From Halobaculum marinum (GTDB lineage Archaea > Halobacteriota > Halobacteria > Halobacteriales > Haloferacaceae): a stretch of 64,000 bases of DNA. The translations under genes and the position numbers were made by a program. The stretch covers positions 1 to 64,000 of the forward strand of contig NZ_CP119989.1 in NCBI RefSeq assembly GCF_029338555.1, given 5' to 3'. Shown piece by piece: positions 52,511 to 61,908 of this stretch; positions within the stretch are counted from its first letter, which is position 1, and each line of letters begins with the position of its first letter. The notes beneath the pieces were generated by a model. It did no database searches. It was not told the DNA's origin and worked only from the letters and a program-made list of their open reading frames with translations.

Positions 52511-54147
52511 TGGTCGACGGCACCGGCGGCGGCGAGCGGGTCGGCGGGCGCGACGAGCGCGGCGTGGTCGGCGACGACACAGACGACCCCGACGACGGCG
52601 ACGCCGCGACGCTGCTCGTCGCCGGCACCGCCAGCCACGTCGGGAAGAGCACCGTCGTCGCCGGGATCTGCCGCCGACTCGCGGACGCGGGCGTCGACGT
52701 CGCGCCGTTCAAAGCCCAGAACATGAGCAACAACGCCCGCGCCGTGGCGACGCCCGACAGCGGCTGGGGAGAGATCGGCGTCTCGCAGTACGTGCAAGCA
52801 CGCGCCGCCCGAATCGCGCCGACGACGGACCTGAACCCCGTCCTCCTTAAGCCCCGCGGCGACGGTGAGAGCCAACTGGTGATCGACGGCGAGGCCGTCG
52901 GCCACTTCGAGGCGGGCAGCTACTACGACGACCACTGGGAGCGGGCGCGAGACGCCGCCGAACGTGCCTACGAGCGCCTCGCCGCCGCTCACGACGTGAT
53001 CGTCGCCGAGGGCGCCGGCTCCATCGCCGAGATCAACCTCCACGACCGCGACCTCGCCAACGTCGAGACGGCACGCTTCGGCGACGCGTCGATCCTCTTG
53101 TTGGGCGACATCGAGCGCGGCGGCGTGTTCGCGAGCCTCTACGGCACGCTCGAACTGGTCCCCGACGACCTCCGCGAGCGCGTCGCCGCGACCGCGATCA
53201 CGAAGTTCCGCGGCGACGCGAGCCTGCTGGAGTCGGGCATCGCCGACCTGGAACGCCGGACGGGCGTCCCCGTCGACGCGGTGCTCCCGTACGACGACCC
53301 CGGCCTCCCCGAGGAGGACAGCGTCTCGCTCCCGCCGCCCGGCGAGCGTTCCCGCCTCGGCGACGACGACGGCGTCGCCGACGACCACGCGGTCACGGTC
53401 GGCGTCCCGCGCCTCCCCCGCGTGTCGAACTTCACCGACCTGTCGCCGCTGGCGCGGACGCCCGGCGTCCGAGTCGCGTACCGCCCGCTCGACGACGACC
53501 TCGCCGGCGTCGACGCGGTCGTCGTCCCGGGGACGAAGAACACCGTGGACGACCTGCTCGCGCTGCGAGCGGGGCGCCTCGGCGAGGCGATCCGGACGTT
53601 CGACGGGCCCGTGGTCGGCGTCTGCGGCGGCTACCAGATCCTCGGCGAGCAGATCACGAACGCCGCCGTCGAGGGTACCGGCGACGCCGAGACGGTCGAC
53701 GGGTTGGGACTCTTGCCGGTGGTGACGCGCTTCAGCGAACAGAAGCGCGTAGAGGCGGTCACGGTCGCCGTCGACGGCGGCGCGGGGCCGTTCGCCGGCG
53801 TCGAGGAAGTCGTCTCGGGGTACGAGATCCACATGGGACGGACCGAGCCGACCGGGGACGGCGACCCGCTCGCGACGCCGCTTGAGCCCGGGAGCGTCGC
53901 CGTCGGCGACGTGGCGGGGACGTACCTCCACGGCGCATTCGAGACCGACGCCGTCCGGGAGGCGTTCGTGGACGCGGTGTTCGCCCACGCGGGGCGTGCG
54001 CGCCCCGACGACGGTTGCGACGCCGACGACGACCCGTACGACGCGGCGGCGGCGCTCGTGGGTGAACTCGACTTTGGACGGCTGTTCGGCGGAGCGGCGC
54101 CGTCGACGGTGGGCGACGCCGACGGCGCGGTCGACGAGGACCGGTAG
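52510..54147 (+). CDS. cbiP: cobyric acid synthase CbiP
   Basis: This 545-residue amidotransferase has an N-terminal acidic extension. The synthetase part follows: [75 protein letters not shown] and [18 protein letters not shown] class I glutaminase domain ends the protein, with [13 protein letters not shown], the cysteine in [15 protein letters not shown] and [10 protein letters not shown]. It amidates b, d, e and g side chains to adenosylcobyric acid, the substrate of CbiB. It is the last gene of the cobalamin line. Confidence 0.95.
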   Translation: MVDGTGGGERVGGRDERGVVGDDTDDPDDGDAATLLVAGTASHVGKSTVVAGICRRLADAGVDVAPFKAQNMSNNARAVATPDSGWGEIGVSQYVQARAARIAPTTDLNPVLLKPRGDGESQLVIDGEAVGHFEAGSYYDDHWERARDAAERAYERLAAAHDVIVAEGAGSIAEINLHDRDLANVETARFGDASILLLGDIERGGVFASLYGTLELVPDDLRERVAATAITKFRGDASLLESGIADLERRTGVPVDAVLPYDDPGLPEEDSVSLPPPGERSRLGDDDGVADDHAVTVGVPRLPRVSNFTDLSPLARTPGVRVAYRPLDDDLAGVDAVVVPGTKNTVDDLLALRAGRLGEAIRTFDGPVVGVCGGYQILGEQITNAAVEGTGDAETVDGLGLLPVVTRFSEQKRVEAVTVAVDGGAGPFAGVEEVVSGYEIHMGRTEPTGDGDPLATPLEPGSVAVGDVAGTYLHGAFETDAVREAFVDAVFAHAGRARPDDGCDADDDPYDAAAALVGELDFGRLFGGAAPSTVGDADGAVDEDR

Positions 54148-54177
54148 CCCTTTTCGCGCGGCTCGCCGAGCGCGGGT

Positions 54178-55167
54178 ATGTCAACGCCGTGCGTCCGCGC
54201 CCCCGTCTCGGCGGGCGAGACGACGAGACAGGCGCTCGCCGAGCGCGACCTCCTCGACGGCGACCGCGAAATCGCCGTCGAGGACGGCGACATCTACCTC
54301 CCGGTCGTCGACGCCGACGCCGCCCGCGAGGCCGGCTACGAGGTGGTCGCCCGCGAGACGACCGAGCGCGACGGGCCGACGCCACCCGCCGAGATCCTCG
54401 GCGTCGAACCCTCCTACGAGCGCCTCGGCGACGTGGTGATCCTCGACGAGGACGACCCCGAGCGCGCCCGCGAGGTCGCCGACGCCATCGTCGAGTCGGA
54501 CGTGCCCTGCGAGACGGTCGTCAACCGCGCCTCGAAGGTCGCCGGCGAGTACCGCGTCCGCGAGTGGGACGTGCTGTACGGCGACGACACCGAGACCGTC
54601 CACCGCGAGTACGGCCACGAGTTCGCCCTCGACATCGCCGAGGTGTACTTCTCGCCCCGCCTCGCGACCGAGCGCCACCGCGTCGTCGAACAGGTCAGCG
54701 ACGGCGAGCACGTCGTCGACATGTTCGCCGGCGTCGGCCCGTTCGCGGTGCCGATGGCCGCCCGCGGCGCCGAGGTGCTCGGGTGCGACGTGAACCCCGC
54801 GGCGATCCGGTACCTGCAGGAGAACGCCCAGCGCAACGGCGTCGCCGACCGGATCACCGCGCTGGAGGGCGACGTGCGCGAGACGACCGCCGACTACGAC
54901 GACTGGGCCGACCGGATCGTGATGAACCTCCCGCACAGCGCCGACGAGTTCCTCGACACCGCGGTCCGCCTCGCGGGCGACGACTGCGTCCTCCACCTGT
55001 ACGACATCACCCACGAGGACGACCCGTTCGGTCCGGGCGAGCGTGCGGTCCGGGCGGCGGCAGAACCCGCGGGGTACACCGTGGCGGTGGAGACGCGTCG
55101 GGAGGTGCGGTCGTACGCGCCCCACGAGGTGAACGTCTGTCTGGACGTGCGGATCCGACGGGCGTGA
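54178..55167 (+). CDS. Trm5-like tRNA (guanine37-N1)-methyltransferase
   Basis: This 329-residue Rossmann methyltransferase has an N-terminal recognition part, then FALDIAEVYFSPRLATERHRV. Motif I is VVDMFAGVGPFAVPMAARG, followed by GCDVNPAAIRYLQENAQRNGV and the catalytic-site MNLPHSADEFLD. It matches the archaeal Trm5b/TYW2 group, which methylates G37 of tRNA or transfers the aminocarboxypropyl group in wyosine synthesis. The methyltransferase reading is favoured by NLPHSA. The ATG at 54178 is 30 bases after cbiP. Confidence 0.88.
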   Translation: MSTPCVRAPVSAGETTRQALAERDLLDGDREIAVEDGDIYLPVVDADAAREAGYEVVARETTERDGPTPPAEILGVEPSYERLGDVVILDEDDPERAREVADAIVESDVPCETVVNRASKVAGEYRVREWDVLYGDDTETVHREYGHEFALDIAEVYFSPRLATERHRVVEQVSDGEHVVDMFAGVGPFAVPMAARGAEVLGCDVNPAAIRYLQENAQRNGVADRITALEGDVRETTADYDDWADRIVMNLPHSADEFLDTAVRLAGDDCVLHLYDITHEDDPFGPGERAVRAAAEPAGYTVAVETRREVRSYAPHEVNVCLDVRIRRA

Positions 55168-55207
55168 GCGGCGTGCGACACGGGAACACGGCGAGGCGTA
55201 TTCGCAA

Positions 55208-55216
55208 CCCTTATTC
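55208..55216 (+). promoter_or_regulatory. TATA-like element of the tRNA-Thr gene
   Basis: The sequence cccttattc lies about 30 bases before the first tRNA base, the expected place for the TFB/TBP site of an archaeal tRNA gene. Confidence 0.4.
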
Positions 55217-55245
55217 CCGTCATGGCAGTACGACTGATTGCACGC

Positions 55246-55318
55246 GCCGGTGTAGCTCAGCTGGCAGAGCGATTCCTTCGTAAGGAATAGGCCGAGGGTT
55301 CAAATCCCTCCACCGGCT
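55246..55318 (+). tRNA. tRNA-Thr(CGT)
   Basis: The sequence folds as a standard 73-base tRNA. The acceptor stem is gccggtg/caccggc and the D arm is gctcagctggcagagc. The anticodon stem attcc/ggaat holds the loop ttcgtaa, and the T arm is gaggg-ttcaaat-ccctc. The anticodon at 55279-55281 is cgt, reading ACG threonine codons, and the discriminator base is T. No intron is seen and CCA is not encoded. Confidence 0.95.
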
Positions 55319-55450
55319 CTTCTGTCGCTTCGTTCCGTGAGACCGTACCGACACCCGTCACCGACGGATCTGGTCGCGACACCACCGTTTAGTGTGGGCT
55401 GAGAGTAGCTCGACGCGATACCCTCCAGATAGTCGCACCTCGCCGTCGGG

Positions 55451-55681
55451 ATGGTCGCCGCGCTCCTCGGACTGGCGCTGGCAACCGCCGGATTACTCGT
55501 CGGCGTCTGGCTCGGCTTCTACGCGCTCCTCTCGTTCTTCGGCGTCGGCGCCGCGGCGTCCGTCGCGGCGGGACGGTACCAGCCCGGGTCGGCGGTCAAT
55601 CAGACGCCGAAGAAGAACGCGATGCCGAGGGTGACGACGCCCGCGAGCAGCAGTTGGAGCGGCCCGCCGACGCGGAGGTAG
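55451..55681 (+). CDS. possible small membrane protein overlapping the SLC13 gene
   Basis: The first 50 codons (MVAALLGLALATAGLLVGV, WLGFYALLSFFGVGAAASVA) are hydrophobic with haloarchaeal codon use, so a small membrane protein is plausible. The tail from about 55600 runs antisense to the end of the SLC13 gene and looks non-coding, so the true end may lie earlier, perhaps behind an indel. No family is recognised. Confidence 0.35.
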   Translation: MVAALLGLALATAGLLVGVWLGFYALLSFFGVGAAASVAAGRYQPGSAVNQTPKKNAMPRVTTPASSSWSGPPTRR

Positions 55682-57438
55682 TCGGTGAACCGGTAGTTCC
55701 CGGGACCGTACACCATCAGGTTCGTCTGGTACCCGATGGGGGTCATGAACGCGCCCGAGGCCGCGAACGTCACCGCGAGGAGGAACGCGAAGCCGTTGGC
55801 CCCGATCCTGGAGGCGGTGTCGACGGCGATCGGGATCATCAACACCACGCTCGCCACGGGCGTGATGATACTCGCCAACAGCGCCGTCAGGACGTAGAAC
55901 AGCGCCACCACCCCGAGGACGGGGAGGAAGTCGGCGCTCCCGACGAGCACCGACGCGATGAGGGCGTCGCCTCCCGTTCGCTGCATCGCGACGCCGAGGG
56001 GGAGGACGCCCGCGAGCAGGAAGACGACGTTCCACGACACCGCGTCGTAGGCGTCGGCGGTCGTGACCGTGCCGGTGACGACCATCGCGACGACGCCGCC
56101 GAGTGCGGCGATCACGATCGGCACGACACCGAGGGCGGCGAGCGCGATGACCGAGCCCAAGATCCCGAGCGCCCACGGGGTCTTCGGACTCAGCGGCGCG
56201 AGCGGCTCGGCCGGCTCCGCCGTCGACGGCAGTTCGTCGGCGGAGCGGTGGGTGACCAGCAGGTCGCCGTCCGACACGAGGTACTCGATGGCCTCGTCGG
56301 TCGTCTGGAGGAGGAGCGTGTCGCCGGAGTCGAGCGCCACGTCGTCGAGCGACTCGCGGACGACGTGCTTGCCCCGCCGGATCGCCAACACGGTCGTGTG
56401 GAGGGCGCCCTCCAGTCCCGTCGCCGCCACCGTCTTCCCGACGAGCCCCGAGTCCGGGAGGACGACGGCCTCGACGAGGGTCCCGGGCCCCTCGACGAGT
56501 TCACCCTCCCCGACCTCGTCGCGGTGGAGGAGCCGGAGCCCCGGCGCCTCGGTTAGGCGGGTGATCGACTGGAGCGTTCCTCGGACGATCAACACGTCCC
56601 CCACCTGGGCGGTTTGGTCGCTCGCCGGCGCCAGGTACGATTCGCCGTTTCGCTTGAGTTGGAGCAGGTCGACATCGTCGTCGCCCGCGAACGTCGCCTC
56701 GACGGCGTCGAGCGGCTGGCCGAGGACTGTCGCCCCCTCGCCGACGCGGACGCGCGAGAGGTACCGGTCGAGGTCGAACTCGTCGGTGAAGTCCTGGTCG
56801 GGTGGGATCCTCGCCGGGGTCAGCCACCGACCGACGGTGAGCAGGTACGCGCCCCCGACGACCAAGACGACGAGCCCGAGCGGGGTGAACTCGAACATCC
56901 CGACCGGGCGGCCGAGCAACTCCCGGGAGAGGTCGCTGGCCAGCAGGTTCGTCGACGTGCCGATGAGGGTGAGCGTCCCCCCCATCATTGCCGCGTACGA
57001 CAGCGGGAGGAGGAGCTTCGAGGGGGAGAGTCCGGCCCGGTCGGCCAGCCCGGTGATCATCGGGATGAACACCGCGACGACGGGCGTGTTGTTGATGATG
57101 CCCGCGGCCACTCCGGTGGTCCCGACGGTGGCCGTGAGGAGTCGGCGCTCGTCGCCCCGCGTGACCCGCGCGAGCGCGACGCCGAGCCGCTCGACGATGC
57201 CCGTCTGCTGGACGCCCTCGCTCAGGATGTACATCGCGATGATCGTGACCGTCGCCGTGCTGGCGAACCCCTGGATGGCATCGGTCGCCCGGACGCCCGT
57301 CCACGGCTGGAGGACCGCAAGGGCGACGAGGACGGCGATAGCGGTGATGTCTGGGGGAACCGTCTCCGTGACGAAGAGGACCAGCGCGACCGCTACCAAC
57401 GCGAAGACGACGAGCATTCCCACCGCCGGCGCGGCCAT
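55600..57438 (-). CDS. SLC13 family permease with two central TrkA-C domains
   Basis: This 612-residue protein has two halves of membrane helices (residues of about 5-200 and 405-612) with typical elements IGTSTNLLASDLSRELLG, IINNTPVVAVFIPMI and MTPIGYQTNLMVYGPG. Between them lie two TrkA-C-like ligand-binding domains (LLQLKRNGESYLAPASD and GDTLLLQTTDEAIEYL). This SLC13-TrkA_C-TrkA_C-SLC13 order is common in transporters for dicarboxylates or sulfate. The substrate is not known. The ATG at 57436-57438 is the first in the frame. Confidence 0.88.
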   Translation of the reverse strand: MAAPAVGMLVVFALVAVALVLFVTETVPPDITAIAVLVALAVLQPWTGVRATDAIQGFASTATVTIIAMYILSEGVQQTGIVERLGVALARVTRGDERRLLTATVGTTGVAAGIINNTPVVAVFIPMITGLADRAGLSPSKLLLPLSYAAMMGGTLTLIGTSTNLLASDLSRELLGRPVGMFEFTPLGLVVLVVGGAYLLTVGRWLTPARIPPDQDFTDEFDLDRYLSRVRVGEGATVLGQPLDAVEATFAGDDDVDLLQLKRNGESYLAPASDQTAQVGDVLIVRGTLQSITRLTEAPGLRLLHRDEVGEGELVEGPGTLVEAVVLPDSGLVGKTVAATGLEGALHTTVLAIRRGKHVVRESLDDVALDSGDTLLLQTTDEAIEYLVSDGDLLVTHRSADELPSTAEPAEPLAPLSPKTPWALGILGSVIALAALGVVPIVIAALGGVVAMVVTGTVTTADAYDAVSWNVVFLLAGVLPLGVAMQRTGGDALIASVLVGSADFLPVLGVVALFYVLTALLASIITPVASVVLMIPIAVDTASRIGANGFAFLLAVTFAASGAFMTPIGYQTNLMVYGPGNYRFTDYLRVGGPLQLLLAGVVTLGIAFFFGV

Positions 57439-57522
57439 TAGATTGCATCCGGATTTCCACCAGGTGGTGTTATCCTTTGCTATGGCGTCGCCCGCACCGA
57501 GGGACGGGTGCCGTCGCCGCGA

Positions 57523-58281
57523 TCAGTCGTCGTCGGCGGTCGGGGCGCCCTCGCCCTCCATCCGGTCGCTGCGGGGGCTGGGCGTCGCGGACGACAGCCG
57601 ACCCGCCCAGCGACCGATGTTCTCCTGCACGTAGGTGTGCCCGCCCCACCCGACGGCGATGCCGACGCCGATGGCGATGGCGGCGGCGACGCCCCAGGCG
57701 ATGGCCTGCGCGAACACGGTGAGGATGCCAGTGTCGACGCCCATCGTCGACAGGCCGATCACGAGCACCGTGAAGTAGAGGAACAGCCGGGTCGCGGTGG
57801 CGAACCACCCGGTGTAGACGTTCTCGGTCGCCGCCTCCGTGCGGGTGATCGCGTCACCGATGAAGTCGGCGACGACGAACCCGAGGACGATCACCAGCAG
57901 GCCCGCGACGAACGCCGGGAGGTACGACACCGCAGTCTGGATCCACTCCGACAGCAGCGGGATCGCGAGCACGTCCGCCGCCGCGAGGATCGCGACCGCG
58001 TAGACGAACCACTTGCCGAGCGTGCCGATCGCTCGTGAGACGGCGTCTTCTGTCCCGCCGAGGATACTCCCGAGTGGCGTCGCCAACACGGCCCGGTCCA
58101 TCTCGACGCGGTCGGCTATCACGCGGACCACGCGGGCGACGCCGATGCCGATGAACCACCCGATCAGCAGGATGACCGCCGCCCCGAGGAGGCGCGGCAG
58201 GAACGCGATCGTCTGTGCGACAGTCTCCTGGAGGAACTCCGGGATCCCCACCTGTAGTAGCAGTTCGGACTGGGTGAACAT
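57523..58281 (-). CDS. mechanosensitive-channel-like TM-helix-repeat protein
   Basis: This 252-residue protein has about five helices with the repeat blocks LPRLLGAAVILLIGWFIGIGVARVV and YLPAFVAGLLVIVLGFVVADFIG. These are characteristic of the conserved TM helix (CmpX/MscS-related) family, and the protein lacks the cytosolic MscS beta domain. A late IGVGIAVGWGGHTYVQENI precedes an acidic tail. A mechanosensing or accessory channel role is possible. A TATA-like gctaactaaacc (minus strand) lies near 58309-58320, upstream of the ATG. Confidence 0.75.
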   Translation of the reverse strand: MFTQSELLLQVGIPEFLQETVAQTIAFLPRLLGAAVILLIGWFIGIGVARVVRVIADRVEMDRAVLATPLGSILGGTEDAVSRAIGTLGKWFVYAVAILAAADVLAIPLLSEWIQTAVSYLPAFVAGLLVIVLGFVVADFIGDAITRTEAATENVYTGWFATATRLFLYFTVLVIGLSTMGVDTGILTVFAQAIAWGVAAAIAIGVGIAVGWGGHTYVQENIGRWAGRLSSATPSPRSDRMEGEGAPTADDD

Positions 58282-58478
58282 ATCCGGGTCGAACTGACGC
58301 GTCCGTTCGGTTTAGTTAGCAACTCCGGTCAGATCGGCGCCGAGAGCGGCGCAGTCGGCCAATCTGGCCTTACCGACGCCGACGGCGGCGAGGAGACGGT
58401 GACGAGAAGACGACGACGACCGCGACCCGTCGGGCGGTAGGGGAACCGTGTCGGAGAGCCGACGTGTTCGGGCGAGCG

Positions 58479-59615
58479 TCACCGGCTGTCGCGGTCGCCG
58501 AGTCCGAGGGTCCACCCGTCGAGCGACGACAGCGCCGGCGTGTCGAGCGCGTCGTCGAGGGGGTACGCCACGAGCGTGCTCGGCGTCGACACCCACGACA
58601 GCGGCGGTGCAGTGTCCGGGAGGAACCCGAATCGCGCGAGCACCGACGGGGAGAACGCGCCGTCGGCGACGCCGAGCACGTCCGCGTCGACTGCCGAGAC
58701 GACGCGGTCGAGCAGCGCCACCTCGGCCGCGGTCCGGTCGGTGTCCCCTGCGGCGGGAGCGTCGCCGTCGTCGCTGTCTCCGCGGTCGCGCATCGGGAGC
58801 ACGTCGACAAGCGACGCCCGTCGGATACCGTCGGCGTCGCCGCACCCGACGACGGCTCCGAGCACCGGTCGTCCCGCGCGCTCGACGGTGAACGCGGTGT
58901 ACTCCCACTGGGGATTGTCGTACCGCCAGTCGAGGTACGTCTCGTCGCGAACGACGTGGAGGGTGTCGGGGACGGCCGACCGGTAGAGGTCCGCGAGCGT
59001 CCCGACCGGGACGTCGTCGTGGCGCCGCACCAAGAACCGGTCGGCCACTCGCGTTCCGAGACGGGGGAGTCGGAGGAGGCCGTCGGCGACCGTCCGTGCG
59101 AGGCGGTCGAGCGCCGCGTCGAACCGGCCCGCGTCGACGCCAGCGAGCGCCGCGGGGTTGGCGACGCGGTAGCGGGTCGTCACTTCGCCCACCTCCCGCC
59201 AGCCGTGTTTGAGGCTCCCGGGGAGCGTCGCGTAGTTGGGATAGTTGAAGAACAGCGCCTGCGGCGCCGTCGCGTACGCCGACTTCATGTACTCCGTCAT
59301 CCGGGAGTAGATGCCGCGGCGACGGTGGTCGGGGTGGACCATCGTGTCTCCGGGCTGGAGCGCGAGGAACCGTTCGCCGCCGCGAGCCACCTCGAACCCC
59401 ATGCCGGACTTCGTCCCGACGACGCGGGTGCCGTCGGTGGCGACGACGACGGCCACGTGGTCGGTGTACGGGTTGTCGACGTACTTCCAGTCGAACCACG
59501 CCTCGCTCCCCCCGTCGAGCACGCGTCGGTGGAGCGCGAGGTAGTCGTCGCGGTCGCTCGGTTCGAACAGCCGCACCGCGTAGCCGTCGGCGTCGTGGCG
59601 GGTCGCGTTGATCAC
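58479..59615 (-). CDS. GNAT family N-acetyltransferase
   Basis: This 378-residue protein has the acetyl-CoA loop in TMVHPDHRRRGIYSRMTEYM (about residues 93-112), after LFEPSDRDDYLALHRRVLDGG and EAWFDWKYVDNPY. The C-terminal half has LDWRYDNPQWEYTAF, a second GNAT-like repeat also seen in haloarchaeal two-domain GNATs. The substrate is unknown. The GTG start (59613-59615) overlaps the stop of the CoA-transferase gene upstream (GTGA), so the pair is coupled. Confidence 0.8.
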   Translation of the reverse strand: MINATRHDADGYAVRLFEPSDRDDYLALHRRVLDGGSEAWFDWKYVDNPYTDHVAVVVATDGTRVVGTKSGMGFEVARGGERFLALQPGDTMVHPDHRRRGIYSRMTEYMKSAYATAPQALFFNYPNYATLPGSLKHGWREVGEVTTRYRVANPAALAGVDAGRFDAALDRLARTVADGLLRLPRLGTRVADRFLVRRHDDVPVGTLADLYRSAVPDTLHVVRDETYLDWRYDNPQWEYTAFTVERAGRPVLGAVVGCGDADGIRRASLVDVLPMRDRGDSDDGDAPAAGDTDRTAAEVALLDRVVSAVDADVLGVADGAFSPSVLARFGFLPDTAPPLSWVSTPSTLVAYPLDDALDTPALSSLDGWTLGLGDRDSR

Positions 59616-60823
59616 GAGTCGTCCTCCGTCGGAGAGTCGCCGGAGCCGTCGGTCTGCGCTCGCGCCTCCACCTGCGGTCGGTCGCTCCCGAGTACAGCCG
59701 CCCGGTGTTCGTCGAGGAGCGGCGCACGACCCTTCGGGCCAGTCGGCGTCGCCGTCATCTTGATCGGCGACCCGGCGACGGTCGCCGACTCGCCGGTGCT
59801 CGGGTGGGGGAGGTCGACCAGCATCTCCCGTCGGTCGGCGATGCCCGCCTCGAACACGTCCGCCACGTCCTGGACGGGGGCACACGGCACGACCGTGTCG
59901 AGCGTGTCGAGCACCTGGTCGACGGTCCGCTCGCTGGTCCAGTCGGTGATCTGCTCGGTCAGATACTCGCGGTTCGCGAGGCGAAGCGACTGCTCGCGGT
60001 ACTCGACCAGGTCGGGGCGGTCGATGGCGCGACACAGCGCGTCCCACTGCGTCGGTCCGATGGCCGCGACCACGACGAGGCCGTCTGCCGCCTCGAAGGC
60101 GTCGTACGGGAACAAGATCGGGTGGGCGTTGCCGACGCGCCCGGGGACCTCGCCGGTGTAGGAGTACTGGTAGACGGTCCGCTCGCACATCGACAACATT
60201 GCGTCGTACATCGAGGTGTCGACGAACTGCCCCTCGCCGGTGCGCTCGCGGTGGTGGAGCGCCGAGAGGATGCCGACGGCGCTGAGCACGCCCGTGAACA
60301 GGTCGCCGATGCCGACGCCGATCTTCGTCGGCGGATCGTCGGGCTGGCCGTTGATCTGCATGACGCCGGCCATCGCCTGCACGACGAGGTCGTAGGCTGG
60401 GCGGTCCTGCTCGGGGGTCGCCCCAGTTCGCGGGTCGCCGAAGCCGCGGATCGCCGCGTACACCAGCCCCGGGTTGCGGTCGTGGAGTCGCTCGTAGGAG
60501 AGGTCGAACTTCTCCATCGTCCCCGCGCGGTAGTTCTCGACGAGCACGTCCGCGCGGTCGACGAGGTCGAGGAAGTCCGCCCGGTCGTCCGGGTCGGTCA
60601 AGTCGAGTTCGAGGCTCGATTTCCCTCGGTTGATGCTCTGAAAGTAGCCGCCGTACGGTTCGTCCTCGCCGTGGAGAAACGGCGGCGTCCGGCGAACCCA
60701 GTCGCCTCCCGGCGGTTCGATCTTGAGGACGTTCGCCCCCATGTCCGCCAAGAGCATGGTACAGTACGGACCCCCGAGGACGCGAGTGAGGTCGAGTACC
60801 GTGAGATCGTCGAGGGAACCCAT
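59612..60823 (-). CDS. CaiB/BaiF family CoA-transferase
   Basis: This 403-residue family III CoA-transferase has LTVLDLTRVLGGPYCTMLLADMGANVLKIE, the block FDLSYERLHDRNPGLVYAAI, and the catalytic aspartate in KIGVGIGDLFTGVLSAVG. The C-terminal VPCAPVQDVADVFE and DLPHPSTGE complete it. Family members move CoA between carboxylic acids through a covalent aspartyl intermediate. The substrates are unknown here; a mesaconate role is possible but has no supporting neighbours. The rc of gttattaagg (about 60852-60861) is a TATA-like element before the ATG. Confidence 0.87.
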   Translation of the reverse strand: MGSLDDLTVLDLTRVLGGPYCTMLLADMGANVLKIEPPGGDWVRRTPPFLHGEDEPYGGYFQSINRGKSSLELDLTDPDDRADFLDLVDRADVLVENYRAGTMEKFDLSYERLHDRNPGLVYAAIRGFGDPRTGATPEQDRPAYDLVVQAMAGVMQINGQPDDPPTKIGVGIGDLFTGVLSAVGILSALHHRERTGEGQFVDTSMYDAMLSMCERTVYQYSYTGEVPGRVGNAHPILFPYDAFEAADGLVVVAAIGPTQWDALCRAIDRPDLVEYREQSLRLANREYLTEQITDWTSERTVDQVLDTLDTVVPCAPVQDVADVFEAGIADRREMLVDLPHPSTGESATVAGSPIKMTATPTGPKGRAPLLDEHRAAVLGSDRPQVEARAQTDGSGDSPTEDDS

Positions 60824-61078
60824 AGAACGACCATCCCGACCCGCGGGTAATGTTATTAAGGTTGGATTTCTCCGTAAGCAGTCGATATGCACACTGCCAG
60901 ACCGTGACGGCGTCCGACCGAACTGGCGCGACCGACGCTGGCCGCGACGACGCGGTCGGTTAGTCCGACCGAACCGACCGACTGCGCCGAGTTCACGTCG
61001 CGGTCGACGGGGGGAGCACGGCGGTCGCGCGCGTCGGCGGAGCGAAACCCGGAAGCCGTTCACCCGTCAGGTACGGAT

Positions 61079-61891
61079 ATGCTCACGTTCATCGGCCTCG
61101 GCCTGTGGGACGAGCGCTCGGTCACCGTCGAGGGCCGAGAGGCACTTCGGGCGGCCGACCGCGTCTTCGCGGAGTTCTACACCAGTCGCCTCGTCGGTAC
61201 GACAGTCGAGGCGCTCGAATCCCACCACGGCGTCGACGTCGAGGTGCGCGACCGCGCGGGCGTCGAACAGGACCCCGCTCCGATCCTCGACGCCGCCGAG
61301 GAGGGAGACGTGGCCTTTTGCACCGCTGGCGACACGATGATCTCGACCACCCACGTCGACCTCCGGGTGCGCGCGGCCGAGCGCGGCATCGACACCCGCG
61401 TCATCCACGGCGTCACCGCCCAGTCGGCGGCCTCCTCGTTGACGGGGCTGCAGAACTACCGCTTCGGCAAGGCGGTCACGCTCCCGTTCGAGTACGCTCA
61501 CGGCGCCGACGGCACGCCGCAGTCGGTGATCGACGGGATCGAGGCGAACCGCGAGCGCGGTCTCCACACGCTCGTGTACCTCGACATCAAGGTCGCCGGC
61601 TCCTCGCCCGCCGGCCCCGCCGAGGGGGAACCCGACGAGTACATGACCGCCGACCACGCCGCCGCGGCGCTGGCGCGCGACTGGGACGCCGACGCCGTCG
61701 GGGTCGCGGTCGCCCGCGCGGGCAGTCCCGACCCGGTCGTCGAGGCCGACACGCTCGCGGCGCTTGGCGAACGCGACTTCGGCGACCCGCTCCACATGCT
61801 CGTGGTCCCCGGGGAGTTGCACCACCTCGAAGCCGAGGCGCTGGCCGAGTTGGCGGGCTGTCCAGAGTCCGCGTTACCGGACTTCGACTGA
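61079..61891 (+). CDS. dphB: diphthine synthase DphB
   Basis: This 270-residue tetrapyrrole-methylase-fold enzyme methylates the modified histidine of elongation factor 2 on the way to diphthamide. It shows MLTFIGLGLWDERSVTVEG, VFAEFYTSRL, VAFCTAGDTMISTTHVDLR, VIHGVTAQSAASSLTGLQNYRFG and HMLVVPGELHHLEAEAL. The ATG at 61079 begins the family pattern. It is convergent with the archaeosortase gene, with 17 bases between stops. Confidence 0.94.
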   Translation: MLTFIGLGLWDERSVTVEGREALRAADRVFAEFYTSRLVGTTVEALESHHGVDVEVRDRAGVEQDPAPILDAAEEGDVAFCTAGDTMISTTHVDLRVRAAERGIDTRVIHGVTAQSAASSLTGLQNYRFGKAVTLPFEYAHGADGTPQSVIDGIEANRERGLHTLVYLDIKVAGSSPAGPAEGEPDEYMTADHAAAALARDWDADAVGVAVARAGSPDPVVEADTLAALGERDFGDPLHMLVVPGELHHLEAEALAELAGCPESALPDFD

Positions 61892-61908
61892 CCCACGGGC
61901 GAACAGCG

